A DNA stretch of 64,000 nucleotides from Erodium maritimum (lineage: Eukaryota > Streptophyta > Magnoliopsida > Geraniales > Geraniaceae): NCBI GenBank assembly GCA_963921825.1, contig OY997592.1, positions 32,467,730 to 32,531,729 of the forward strand, read 5' to 3'. This document shows, in pieces, positions 33,073 to 45,091 of the stretch. Every line of letters begins with the position of its first letter. Position 1 is the first letter of the stretch. The notes beneath the pieces are model-generated. The model was not told the DNA's origin. It saw nothing but the letters and a program-made list of their open reading frames with translations, and ran no database searches. Made by a program: the position numbers and the translations under genes.

Positions 33073-33700
33073 ATGGCAAATTCAGCGAACATTAATAGTT
33101 TGTCACTAAAAACCATTCTTGACAGGGTCAAGCTAAATGGGACAAACTATTTAGACTGGTACAGAATTTTGAGGATAGTCCTTAAGTCTGAACGCAAAGA
33201 ATATGTCCTTGACAAGGCAGTCTCTAAGACCATATCAGAGTTACATGAAGTGTCAATAACTGCTGAGAAGAATATATCAGGGATCTGGGATCCAAGGATA
33301 TTTTGATGGTAAATAAGGGAATTGGAAGTGACAAGGGCGGGGCCCATGCACACTTGGCAGGAAAGATGAGACACTTGAGAATGTCTGCTTCTACTGCCAA
33401 CAGCCTGGTCATTGGAACCGGGATTACAGGAAGTTCACGGCTGATCTGAAGAAGGGCAGTGAGACTGCGCCTTCATCAAATAGCCTGGATGATCTGAAGA
33501 AGGGCAGTAGGAGTACGCCTTCATCAGGAAACCTGGATGATCTAAGGAAGGGCGGTGGGACCGTGCCTTCATTCGGTATTAACTCTATAGAGCTACATCT
33601 CTCTACTTCCAAAGATTCATGGGTATTAGATACCAGGACTGAATCTCACACATGCACTAATATGTAGTGGCTGAAAGTAGGAGAGGATTGGAAAGCACGA
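33073..33700 (+). pseudogene. Copia copy 1 gag and protease, internally deleted
   Basis: It starts MANSANINSLSLKTILDRV and reaches the gag start motif KLNGTNYLDWYRILRIVLKS. It then jumps at about 33215-33235 from YVLDKAV to SKTISELHEV, skipping the whole capsid core that is present in the related gag at 14561-15190. A frame change follows at about 33300. The zinc knuckle (about 33386-33430) reads CFYCQQPGHWNRDY, with Tyr for the last Cys. A linker of three 16-residue repeats (about 33442-33585) precedes VLDTRTESHTCT, where the protease DTG triad reads DTR. Gag and protease functions are therefore both lost. Confidence 0.9.
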
Positions 33701-34980
33701 AGTGGACCTCAGAGTTATGGCAACTGCTGTAGGATCCATGAGTCTTGCTTTGCCAAGTGGCCTTGTCTTACTATTGTATAATGTATATTGCATACCTACT
33801 TTTAGTAGGAATATTATATCTGTATCCGTGTTTGACAAGGAAGGATATAATGTTAATATTGGAAATGGAGTTTTCAATGTTCTATGCAATGATATGTTCT
33901 ATACCGGTACTGACTTGGTTGGAGGATTGTACATATTAGATATGGGTAACAATGCCTCAAGTTCTATATATTACGTTAATACCAAGAGATCTAAATCAAA
34001 CGATTTAAACCTAACTCTGTTATGGCACTATCATTGGGGCCGCATAAACAAGAAGCGCCTATCAGCACTTCAGAAGTGCGGACTTTCAGGTTCGTTCGAA
34101 TTCCATTCGATCGATAGGTGCAAGGTTTGTTGGATGGGAGAAATGACTAAAGTGCCCTTTATCGATCGCGATGAAAGGGCGGGTGAATTATTGGGGCTGA
34201 TACACTTGAATGTGTGTAGACCAATAAGTTCACTTGCCAGGAGTGGTTTTAGCTACTTTATCACATTTACTGATGATTACAGTAAATATGGTTATGTCTA
34301 TTCGGTGAGACATAAGTCTGAAGCTTTTGATAAATTCAAAGAGTTTAAGACTAAAGTAGAAAACCAGCTCGACAAAGGTATTAAGGCACTTCGATTGGAT
34401 CGAGGTGGAAAATACTTGACCACAGAGTTATTAGATCATCTAAAAGAGAATGGGATCCTTTTGGAATGGACTCCTCCTGGGACATTGTAGTTAAAAGGTG
34501 TAGCCAAACGGAGAAATCGGACATTGTTAGACAATGGTCCGTTCCATGATTAGTTGGACTGATCTCCCAATCTCTTTCAGGGGTTATGCTCTAGAGACGA
34601 CCGCATTCATAGTGAATCGGGCTTCGACGAAGGGTGTTGAAGGGACACCATTTTAAAAATGGTACGGGATGATGCCTGCTTTGTCCTTCCTAAAGATTTG
34701 TGGTTGCGAGGCTTATGTGAAACATTTGGTTTCGACTAAGCTCGAACCAAGATCTTAGATATGCACCTTCGTGTGGTATCTCAAAGGAACAAGGGGATAC
34801 TACTTCTACAATCCCAGTGAGAACATGGTGTTCGTCGGTTGGGGTGGGGTGTTTATGGAAAAGGAGTTTTGTTTCCAAAGACGTCATTGGGAGGACTGTG
34901 CATCTCGAAGAAATTCAGGATGGTACAGATTTGTCTAAACCAATTGACAACCCAGTAGAAAGGAGCCAAAGATTGTCGTA
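33701..34980 (+). pseudogene. Copia copy 1 integrase
   Basis: 33702-34490 holds YCIPTFSRNIISVSVFD and the zinc-binding region, in which the expected H-LGH reads HYHWGRINKKR. The core follows: IHLNVCRP (catalytic Asp replaced by Asn), YFITFTDDYSKYGYVY and ALRLDRGGKYLTTELLDHL (second Asp kept). After a TAG at 34488 the reading goes on as GVAKRRNRT, with Lys in place of the catalytic Glu. The remainder to about 34980 is readable only with frame changes (FLKICGCEAYVKH at 34688). It is inactive. Confidence 0.88.
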
Positions 34981-35026
34981 GAGTAAAAACCAATTCCTGT
35001 TACAATTTCGGAAGGTCCAAGGCAAT

Positions 35027-36010
35027 TTGAAAGCATCAATCTTCCACCTCCAAGATATGGTATCCGGAGGTGACAATGAAGTCATGGTGGACCACGATGA
35101 TCCAGCCACCTTTCAGGAAGTCGTGGATGGACCCGACTCCGAGTTATGGCTGGGAGCCATGAGGGAGGAAATGCAATCCATGTCGGACAACCGAGTCTGG
35201 GAATCGGTTGATCCCATCAATGGTGTGAGGACCATTGAATGCAAATGGATCTTCAAGGTGAAGATGGACATGGAAGGCAACCCTCTGACCTACAAAGCTC
35301 AACTGGTGGGGAAAGGTTATAGGCAGATCCAATGGATTGACTATGAGGAAACCTTCTCCCTAGTGGCTACGGTCAAAATCGATCCAAATTCTTCTTGACA
35401 TAAATGTGTATCATAATTACGAGATATGGCAAGTGGATGTCAAAACCGCTTTCCTAAATGAAAATTTGACTGAGTACGTTTGTATGTCTCTGTCCAAAGG
35501 TTTTGACAATCCAAAGAATAAGGGAAAGATTTATAAGTTGTTGAAATCCATTTATGGATTGAAACGAACTTCTCGGAGTTGGATCCTTCGTTTTGATGAA
35601 ACTGTAATTGGATTTGACTTAATCAAGAACGAGGATGAATCTTGCATTTATAAGAAGGCTAGTGGGAGCAAGATTACCTTTCTGATTCTCATTGAAAACG
35701 ACATCCCAACCTTGCACGAGACTAAAGCTTGGTTGAGGAAGTGATTTTCAATAAAGGACTTAGGCGATGCTTCTTATATCTTAAGGATTAAGATATGTAG
35801 AGATCGCACCAAGAGGGTCTTGGATTTAAGTCAGGGAACCTATGTGAACAAGTCATTGAGTAGGTTCTTAATTCTCAATTCAAAGAAAGGACTCTTACCC
35901 ACTAGTCATGGCATTTGTCTCAGCAAGACTCGGTGTCCTAAGACACCTGATGAGCTGAAAAGGATGATGAGAATCCTATTCGCCTGGGGGCAGGATCGAT
36001 CATATATGAC
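35027..36010 (+). pseudogene. Copia copy 1 reverse transcriptase, YVDD box deleted
   Basis: The RT start is recognised by WLGAMREEMQSMSDN, CKWIFKVKMD and YKAQLVGKGYRQIQWIDYEETFS. A one-base insertion at about 35375 shifts the frame (VKIDPNSS-stop). The other frame continues EIWQVDVKTAFLNENLTE (motif A Asp kept) and KLLKSIYGLKRTSRSW. At 35681-35700 the text runs FLILIENDIPTL, where a copia RT has the YVDD catalytic box between these blocks. About six codons are missing in frame. The C-terminal part LGDASYILRIKICRDRTKRVLDLSQ-TYV and a stop at 35742 follow. Confidence 0.92.
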
Positions 36011-36386
36011 ATGACATGTATGAGACCGGACGTCTCGTAAGCCTTATGTTGTACCAGTAGACATCAGTCAAACCCGGGGAAAGATGATGCTGAACTAGTC
36101 GTCGAAGGATGAGTAGACGCTAGTTTTCCAAGACAAATCCAGATGACTTTAGAAGTCAGTCAGGATATGTGTTTATGTTGAATGGTAGAGCTTTAGCTGG
36201 GAGAGCGTAAAGCAAGATAACATTGCTGAATCTACAACAGAGGCCAAGTACATGGGTGCTGTAGAGGCAGCTAAGGAGGCTATGTGGATTTGGAAATTCA
36301 CGGCAGGGTTGGGTGTAATTAAAAACCCATGTAAAGTCAATGGGGACATATTAGAGTTTAGATTGGAACTAGGGTAAGTGGGAGAT
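36011..36386 (+). pseudogene. Copia copy 1 RNase H remnant
   Basis: TEAKYMGAVEAAKEAMWIWKF at about 36239-36305 is the RNase H segment. At about 36330 the sequence jumps from AAAACCCAT to GTAAAGTCAATGG. Compared with copy 2 (51308 to 51530) this is a deletion of about 210 bp with CAT microhomology. The polypurine tract GTAAGTGGGAGAT precedes LTR2. Confidence 0.82.
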
Positions 36387-38035
36387 TGTCAGTCTTAGTG
36401 CCCGTAGTTCAATCCTAAATGTCCAAATGTATATATCATCGTTAGTAATAAAATTAAAGCGGCTTTATATTACTTATGTGTTGGAGTAATATCTCGAAGT
36501 GTGCTCTGATATATGCCCACCATGCGAATAGAACCATAGATCGAGATAGATCACACTCGATGGGTCCCTAATCAACAAAGCTTCACTAGAAGCGACTAGT
36601 ATGAAAGATGGCTCTTTATGGCCTACGTTCTGTTAGTCATTGGAATGGGATTCCGGAGTCTGATCATAGATATCATGTGGTACATGATATTGGATGACCC
36701 GACATGAATATGTGCTATAGATCAAGTCATGAACATATTCATTGTCGTAGCTTGCCATGTATCCTTAGACCAAAGAGTTTTTGTGATCGCTATGTAGTCA
36801 ACAAGTGAGTTTGACCTGAGTCTAACGTTGTTCGTAACAGGGCTTCCATAACGGCCAGGATTGGGTTGGGGACGGGCTACATGAGTGACACGAAAGACGG
36901 CTAAGGGATTTATCCCTCATACTAAGGTATGAGAAAGATATCAGTTCTCGGCCGCTTGATCGAGAGTGACTGAAAGAATAGCATGGCCATGCACATGATA
37001 CTGGGTAGTCATCTCACATATCAAGGAACAATGATTGAGAAAAATAAGGATGACGGCTCTATGCCTTATCTCAATCAGGATATCGGAGTAAAAGGATAAT
37101 GACAGGGATGACGGAAAGGTTATAATCGACAGGGTCGATTCGTTATGCAGTGTCAGGCAATACTAAAGTCTCGTTAGTTGCCACTTAAATAGGATCAAAT
37201 AAAATGGGATTTTACGTTGATCTATTGACATGCATAAACCTAAGGGTCACACTGGAGGATGAAACTCATTGACACATTTATGGAGAATGGCCAAAAGGGA
37301 GTTGTCTCGGGACATGACCAAAACTGGGTTTTGGGTCATGTGCCCGTAAGTGAATAGGACTTTACGGATCGAGACAAGGCTTGGAGTCTTGGGATTGATC
37401 GCGTCGGATAATATTGGACATTTCCGGTATGGAAGGCATGGAGGCGATGAGCGAATCACGGGACCTCGTTGGAAATGGCCATGGGCCATGTTCCAAGAGG
37501 CCCATGGAACTAATTAATCAAGTCTTGATTAATTAGTACTAAGTAAGCAAGACAAGGATTAAGGTGTTGGTGATTAACCACCTAACCCAATCTTGTCTTG
37601 CCATACTTTGTCCTATTTACACCTTACTTGACACCATACTTGTCCCATGCCTTTAGTTGGACAAGTATGGGTTTTGTTATGTTTAAGTCATCTTTTTTCA
37701 ACATAACAAACACTAGACAAGAATAGGAAACACAACTTCTCTCCCCCTTCCCTTGCAATTTCGGGTTTGGCAAGTTCCCACCTCCATTTTTGTGTTCTTG
37801 AGTCCTCAAAGAGAAGAACTACGTGGCTTTGGTTCCCATGTGGATACGTAGGCGTCTTGGAGACTCAAGCCAATCATCCGTTAACCGGTGTTCTTGTTTT
37901 GGTAAGAAATAGTGCTGAATTTTTCTCTTGTGAATCCATTCTTTGTTAGTTGTTTCACGGTTTAATCGTCTCTTGGTTTTCATTGATTTTCCGCTGCGAG
38001 TTGGTTCATCTCGAACCATACCTCGAGACCCAACA
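36387..38035 (+). repeat. Copia LTR2, middle LTR, chimeric (1,649 bp)
   Basis: It starts TGTCAGTCTTAGTG after a polypurine tract (so it is a 3' LTR of copy 1) and ends GACCCAACA followed by a primer site (so it is also a 5' LTR of copy 2). Left of 37576 it carries LTR1 variants (GATAATATTGG, TATGCAGTG, no 26-bp block, GATTAACC). Right of 37714 it carries LTR5 variants (CACTAGACAAG, TTGGCAAGTTCCC, ATCATCCGTTAACC, AACCATACC). It is a recombinant between two LTRs. Confidence 0.92.
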
Positions 38036-38036
38036 G

Positions 38037-38048
38037 TGGTATCAGAGC
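38037..38048 (+). promoter_or_regulatory. Primer binding site of copia copy 2
   Basis: TGGTATCAGAGC lies one base after LTR2. Confidence 0.92.
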
Positions 38049-39592
38049 TGTGCTACCTTCGGGATTCACAAGACGGTGTTCAAAGTTTCGGTTTTGCTTG
38101 AAAGTTTCGTTTTTGGCATGTTGTTTTGCTAAATTGTTTGATAACATGTTTTAAATTCTTGTTTATGGATTTAATGCATGTAAAATGAATTTTTGAAAAT
38201 TATTTCAAATCTGGAAATTTTGAAATTTTTTTTGATTTTTCGGGTCTCGGGAGCGGGACTCTCGGGGAGCCGAAACCGGGACCGAACGGGGCTCCGTTGG
38301 ACGGAGCTAGGCCAAGCATGACCATTGGATGGTTGATATGCCAAGGCTAAACCGTTTTGTTAGTTATGACGAGTTTGGAACCGTCATGACGAACTCGAAG
38401 ATCAAATGTTCAAAAGTTTCATTTTTGAACGGTTTCGATAAACCGAGCATCAAAAAATTTCGAAACTTGGCTATTAATTAAAACCGGAAAATCACATTAT
38501 GTTTGATAACATGCTTGTTTGATAACACGATGTGTGATGTGATGTTGGCATGGTGTACATAATAGCCCCGAGCTCGATTTAATTATTTATCGCTTTTCAC
38601 GGCCTGCGAGCCGTTAGAGTTAGCGTGTAATTATTCTTTCAAGGTGTGGTCGTCGAACCACTTGTTTGTAATATTTATTTATTCCCGACCTGTGAGTCGT
38701 GTATTAAATTGTAATATTTTACTCAAGACGAAGAAAGGGCGAAAAGGTCATTTGGTGGCTTTTCGGGTGTTGGCATCGGCTTGGAGTCGGTGGAGCTCAA
38801 GAAGCTAGTGGGAGTTAGTTTAGGGGGCTATTATGTGCACATTTATCGCTTTATGCTTGGTTTAGTTTATGCATGATTAATTCTATGTGTTTTAGAATTG
38901 CATGCTTAACTTTATTTACCGAGCATATCACCTCACATGCAAAGATAAAATTGGAATTTTAATCCTTGTGTGTGAGCCCTTAGAATCGTCATTACATTGG
39001 ATGTAGTTGACGGGTTCGAAGGAAGAATTACATTGGATGTAATTTGAGGCATCATTGCATTTGGAATGTAGTTGATGTGCTCATCGCATCTAGGATGTGT
39101 CAAAGTTTTAAACACAACCGGACAAGTAAAAGCGGGTCATGTCCGATACCTCCCAATTATCAACACCTTACTACCTCTCCGTCCTATGGGTGTCGTGCGC
39201 ATTAGCGGAGCATCCATGGGAAAGCGGGGTAGTAGGTTTGGACGACATATGTGGGTGTCGTGCGCATTAGCGGAGCACCTACATAGTGACGGGCCATAGT
39301 TGAAAATTGGTGGACCCGACTACGATTCTCAGCCTGAGGTTGAGCTAGGGTAACAGATAGAGTAAGCCGTGTACATAAGTACATACCCTAGCCAAGAGTC
39401 ACATTGGATGTGATTGGATGGAGTCCTACCTACATAGCTCGATTAAGTGGTGAGCATTAGTTCAGCTTAATCGAGTGAATCAAGGATCTTGGTTTCAGAT
39501 TCTAAAGGTTTAGAATCGATTGTTGGTGTTTAAGCTTGATCTTCATAAAATTTATTCAGTTTACTGATTGAATTTTATCTATTGTAGATCAA
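38049..39592 (+). other. Copia copy 2 leader, non-coding
   Basis: Homologous to 31544-33072, but carrying the direct repeat GTGTCGTGCGCATTAGCGGA at about 39190 and 39257 that is shared with copy 3 and absent from copy 1. No gene seen. Confidence 0.6.
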
Positions 39593-39875
39593 ATGGCAAA
39601 TTCAGCGAACATTAATAGTTTGTCATTAAAAACCATTCTTGACAGGGTCAAGCTAAATGGGACAAACTATTTGGACTAGTACAGAATTTTGAGGATAGTC
39701 CACAAGTATGAACGCAAAGAATATGTCCTTGACACGACTGTCTCTAAGACCATATCAGAGTTACATGAAGTGTCATTAATTGCTGAGAAGAATATATCAG
39801 GGATCTGGGATCCAAGGATATTCTGATGGTCAACAAGGGAATTGGAAGTGGCAAGGGCGGGGCCCATGCGCACTT
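39593..39875 (+). pseudogene. Copia copy 2 gag, 5' part
   Basis: It starts ATGGCAAATTCAGCG at 39593 with the same N-terminus as copy 1. It has a stop at LD-stop-YRILRIV (Trp lost) and the same gag-core deletion junction at about 39733-39755. Copy 3 inserted at 39875/39876. The gag resumes at 48336 and duplicates the last five bases, CACTT. Confidence 0.9.
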
Positions 39876-41563
39876 TGTTGGGTCTCGAGGTAGGGTTGGA
39901 GATGAACCAACTCGTAGCGGAAAATCAAGGAAAACCAAGAGACGATTAAAACCATGAAACAACTAACAAAGAATGGATTCACAAGAGAAAAATTCAGCAC
40001 TAGTTCTTACCAAAACAAGAACACCGGGTAACGAATGATTGGCTTGAGTCTCCAAGACGCCTACGTATCCACATGGGAATCAAAGCCACGTAGTTCTTCT
40101 CTTTGAGGACTCAAGAACACAAAAATGGAGGTGGGAGCTTGCCAAACCCGAAATTGCAAGGGAAGGGAGAGAGAAGTTGTGTTTCCTATTCTTGTCTTGT
40201 GTTTGTTATGTTGAAAAAAGATGACTTAAACATAACAAAACACATACTTGTCCAACTAAAGGCATGGGACAAGTATGATGTCAAGTAAGGTGTAAATAGG
40301 ACAAAGTATGGCAAGACAAGATTGGGTTAGGTGGTGAATCACCAACACCTTAATCCTTGTCTTGCTTACTTAGTACTAATTAATCAAGACTTGATTAATT
40401 AGTTCCATGGGCCTTGGTTGCATGGGCCTTTCATGGGCCTCTTGGAACATGGCCCGTGGCCATTTCCAACGAGGTCCCGTGATTCGCTCATCGCCTCCAA
40501 GCCTTCCATACCGGAAATGTCCAACATTATCCGACGCGATCAATCCCAAGACTCCAAGCCTTGTCTCGATCCGTAAAGTCCTATTCACTTACGGGCACAT
40601 GACCCAAAACCCAGTTTTGGTCATGTCCCGAGACAACTCCCTTTTGGCCATTCTCCATAAATGTGTCAATGAGTTTCATCCTCCGGTGTGACCCTTAGGT
40701 TTATGCATGTCAATAGATCAACGTAAAATCCCATTTTACTTGATCCTATTTAAGTGGCAACTAACGAGACTTTAGTATTGCCCGACATTACATAACGAAT
40801 CGACCCTGTCGATTCTAACCTTTCCGTCGTCCCTGTCATTATCCTTTTATCTCCGATATCCTAATTGAGATAAGGCATAGAGCCGTCATCCTTATTATTC
40901 TCAATCAATGTTCCTTGATATGTGAGATGACTAAAGATATGATACCCAGTATCATGTGCATGGCCATGCTATTCTTTCAGTCACTCTCGATCAAGCGGCC
41001 GAGAACCGATATCTTTCTCATACCTCAGTATGAGGGATAAATGCCTTAGCCGTCTTTCGTGTCACTCATGTAGCCCGTCCCCAAGCCAATCCTGGCCGTT
41101 ATGGAAGCCCTGTTACGGACAACGTTAGGCTCAGGTCAAACTCAGTTGTTGACTACATAGCGATCACAAAGACTCCTTGGTCTAAGGATACATGACAAGC
41201 TACGACACTGAATATGTTCATGACTTAATCTATGGCACATATTCAGGGCGGGTCGTCCAATATCATGTCCCACATGATATCTATGATCAGACTCCGGAAT
41301 CCCATTCCAATGACTAACAGAACGTAAGCCATAAAGAGCCATATTTCATACTAGTCGGTTCTAGTGAAGCTTTGTTGACTAGGGACCCATCGAGTGTGAT
41401 CTATCTCGATCTATGGTTCTATTCGCATGGTGGGCATAGATCAGAGCACACATCGATATATTACTCCAACACATAAGTAATATAAAGCCGCTTTAATTTT
41501 ATTGCTAACGATGATATATACATTTGGACATTTAGGATTGAACTACGGGCACTAAGACTAACA
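39876..41563 (-). repeat. Copia LTR3 (3' LTR of copy 3)
   Basis: On the plus strand it begins TGTTGGGTCTCGAGG and ends AAGACTAACA. It carries the 26-bp long-subfamily block and is followed on the internal side by the polypurine tract (plus strand ATCTCCCACTTG, 41564-41575). Confidence 0.95.
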
Positions 41564-41575
41564 ATCTCCCACTTG

Positions 41576-42180
41576 CCCTAGTTCCAATCTAAACTCCAAT
41601 ATGTCCCCATCGACTTTACATGTCTAACATGTTCAGGCAGCGACACTGCCTTAGTCAAAGGGTTGGCTATGTTATCATCTGTTGCAATATAGGTTATCTT
41701 CACTTCACCTCAGTTCAGTATTTATCTGATGAGGTGGATACGCCGCAGTACATGTTTGGATTTGTTATACGATCTAGGCTTTTAGCTTGCGCAATGGCCC
41801 TTGTGTTGTCGCAAGATGGATTCACGGGGCTGGATGGGTTTTTGATTACACCCAGCCCTGCCATGAATTTCCAAATCCACATAGCCTCCTTAGCTGCCTC
41901 TGCAGCATCCATGTACTTGGCCTCTGTCGTAGATTCGGCAATGGTATCTTGCTTTACGCTCTCCCAGCTAAAGCTCTGCCATTCAGCGTAAACACATATC
42001 CTGACTGACTTTTAAAGTCATCTGGATTTGTCCTTGAAAACTAGCGTCTACTCATCCTTCGACGACTAGTTCAGCATCATCTTTCCCCCGGGTTAGAATG
42101 ATGTCTACTGGTACAACATAAGGCTTACGAGACGTCCGGTCTCATACATGTCATGGCATAGATGATCAATCCTGCCCCTA
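41576..42180 (-). pseudogene. Copia copy 3 RNase H
   Basis: On the minus strand MDAAEAAKEAMWIWKFMAG, CDNTRAIAQAKSLDRITNP and PNMYCGVSTSS (about 41715-41912) are the copia RNase H segment, with Glu and Asp positions visible. Unlike copy 1, the 210-bp region is present. Multiple frame changes occur between here and RT (42001-42180). Confidence 0.82.
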
Positions 42181-43140
42181 GGCTCATAGGATTCTCATCA
42201 TCCTTTTCAGCTCATCAGCTGTCTTAGGACATCGAGTCTTGCTGAGATGAATGCCATGACTAGTGGGTAAGAGTACTTTCTTTGAATCGAGCATTAAGAA
42301 CCTACTCAATGCCTTGTTCACATAGGTTCCCTGACTTAAATCCAAGACCCTCTTGGTGCTATCTCTACATATCTTAATCCCTAAGATATAAGAAGCATCG
42401 CCTAAGTCATTTATTGAAAAACACTTCCTCAACCAAGCTTAAGTCTCGTCCAAGGTTGGGATGTCGTTTTCAATGAGAACCAGAAAGGTAATCTTGCTCC
42501 CACTAGCCTTCTTATAAACGCAAGATTCATCCTCGTTCTTGATTAAGCCAAATCCAATTATAGCTTCATCAAACCGAAGGATCCAACTCCGAGAAGTTCG
42601 TTTCAATCCATAAATGGATTTCAACAACTTATAACTCTTTCCCTTATTCTTCGGATCATCAAAACCTTTGGGCCGAGACATACAAACGTACTCAGTCAAT
42701 TTCTATTTAGGAAAGCGGTTTTGACATCCACTTGCCATATCTCGTAATTATGATACGCAGTTATGTCAAGAAGAATTTGGATCGATTTTGACCATAGCCA
42801 CTAGGGAGAAGGTTTCCTCATAGTCAATCCATTGGATCTGCCTATAACCTTTCGCCACCAGTTGAGCTTTGTAGGTCAGAGGGTTGCCGTCCATGTCCAT
42901 ATTCACCTTGAAGATCCATTTGCATCCGATGGTCCTCACACCATTGATGGGATCAACCGGTTCCCAGGCTCGGTTGTCCGACATGGATTGCATTTCCTCC
43001 CTCATGGCTCCCAGCCATAACTCGGAGTCGGGCCCATCCACGACTTCTTGAAAGGTGGCTGGATCATCGTGATCCACCATGACTTCATTGTCACCTCCGG
43101 ATACCATATCTTGGAGGTGGAAGATTGACCCTTTCAAATC
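42181..43140 (-). pseudogene. Copia copy 3 reverse transcriptase, YVDD box deleted
   Basis: On the minus strand WLGAMREEMQSMSDN, YKAQLVAKGYRQIQ and the shared frameshift ending VKIDPNSS are followed by SRPKGFDDPKNKGK and KLLKSIYGLKRTSRSW. FLVLIENDIPTL then appears at about 42460-42490, with the same in-frame loss of the YVDD box as copies 1 and 2. A TAA at about 42439 precedes the C-terminal LGDASYILGIKICRDSTKRV. Confidence 0.92.
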
Positions 43141-44470
43141 GCCTTGGACCTTCCGGAATTGTAACAGGAATTGGTTCTCACTCTACGACAATCTCTGGCT
43201 CCTTTCTACTAGGTTGTCAATTGGTTTAGACAGATCTGTACCATCCTGAATTTCTTCGAGATGCACAGTCCTCCCAATGACGTCTTTGGAAACAAAACTT
43301 CTTTTCCATAAAGACCCCACCCCAAGCGACGAACACCATGTTCTCACTGGGATTGTAGAAATAGTATCCCCTTGTTGCTTTGGGATACCACACGAAGGTG
43401 CATATCTCAGATCTTGGTTCGAGCTTAGTCGAAACCAAATGTTTCACATAAGCTTCGCAACCACAAATCTTTAGGAAGGACAAAGCGGGCATCATCCCGT
43501 ACCATTTTTAAAATGGTGTCCCTTCCACACCATTCGTCGAAGCCCGATTCACTATGAATGCGGTCGTCTCTAGAGCAAAACCCCTAAAAGAGATTGGGAG
43601 ATCAGTCCAACTAATCATGGAACAGACCATTGTCTAACAATGTCCGATTTCTCCGCTTGGCTACACCTTTCATCTACAGTGTCCCAAGAGGAGTCCATTC
43701 CAAAAGGATCCCATTCTCTTTTAGATGATCTAATAACTCTGTGGTCAAGTATTTTCCACCTCGATCCAATCGAAGTGCCTTAATACCTTTGTCCAACTGG
43801 TTTTCTACTTTAATCTTAAACTCTTTGAATTTATCAAAAGCTTCAGACTTATGTCTCAGCGAATAGACATAACCATATTTACTGTAATCATCAGTAAATG
43901 TGATAAAGTAGCTAAAACCCCTCCTGGCAAGTGAAGTTATTGGTCTACACACATTCGAGTGTATCAGCCCCAATAATTCACCCGCCCTTTCATCGCGATC
44001 GATAAAGGGCACTTTAGTCATTTTGCCTATCAAACAAACCTTGCACCTATCGATCGAATGGAATTCGAATGGACCTGAAAGCCCGCACTTCTGAAGTGCT
44101 GATAGGCGCTTCTTGTTTATGCGACCCAAATGACAGTACCATAACAGAGTTAGGTTTAAATCGTTGGATTTAGACCTCTTGGTATTAACGGAATATATAG
44201 AACTTGAGGCATTGTTACCCATATCTAATTTGTACAATCCTCCAACCAAGTCAGTACTGGTATAAAACATATCATTGCATAGAACATTGAAAACTCCATT
44301 TCCAATATTAACATTATATCCTTCCTTGTCAAACACGGATACAAATATAATATTCCTACTAAAAGTAGGTATGCAATATACATTATACAACACTAAGAAA
44401 AGGCCTCTTGGCAAAGCAAGACTCATGGATCCTACATCAGTTGCCACAACTCTGAGGTCCACTTCGTGCT
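43141..44470 (-). pseudogene. Copia copy 3 integrase
   Basis: The zinc-binding part reads CHLGRINKKR and CKVCLIGKMTK. The core has IHSNVCRPI (catalytic Asp to Asn), FTDDYSKYGYVY and RLDRGGKYL (Asp kept). After a stop at 43674 comes GVAKRRNR (Glu to Lys, about 43650-43660). FLKICGCEAYVKHLVSTK at 43226-43495 is the downstream copia segment. It is inactive in the same way as copies 1 and 2. Confidence 0.88.
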
Positions 44471-45091
44471 TTCCAAACCTCTCCTACTTTTAGCCACCAT
44501 TTTTAAGTGCATGTGTGAGATTCAGTCCTGGTATCTAATACCCATGAATCTTTGGAAGTAGAGAGATGTAGCTCTATAGAGTTAATACCGGATGAAGGCA
44601 CGGTCCCACCGCCCTTCCTTAGATCATCCAGGTTTCCTGATGAAGGCGCAGTCCTACTGCCCTTCTTCAGATCATCCAGGCTATTTGATGAAGGCGCAGT
44701 CCCACTGCCCTTCTTCAGATCAGCCGTGAACTTCATGTAATCCCGGTTCCAATGACCAGGCTGTTGGCAGTAGAAGCAGACATTCTTAGGTGTCTCATCT
44801 TTCCTGCCAAGTGCGCATGGGCCCCGCCCTTGCCACTTCCAATTACCTTGTTGATCATCAGAATATCCTTGGATCCCAGATCCCTGATATATTCTTCTCA
44901 GCAATTAATGACACTTCATGTAACTCTGATATGGTCTTAGAGACAGCCTTGTCAAGGACATATTCTTTGCGTTCAGACTTGAGGACTATCCTCAAAATTC
45001 TGTACCAGTCCAACTAGTTTGTCCCATTTAGCTTGACCCTGTCAAGAATGGTTTTTAATGACAAACTATTAATATTCGCTGAATTTATCAT
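44471..45091 (-). pseudogene. Copia copy 3 gag and protease, internally deleted
   Basis: The ATG is at 45089-45091 (MINSANINSLSLKTI). A stop replaces the residue after NGTN. The gag-core deletion junction lies at about 44930-44955. After a frame change, 44503-44904 reads through the zinc knuckle CFYCQQPGHWNRDY, the three 16-residue linker repeats (DLKKGSGTAPSSNSLD type) and VLDTRTESHTCT. The lesions are identical to copies 1 and 2. Confidence 0.9.
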
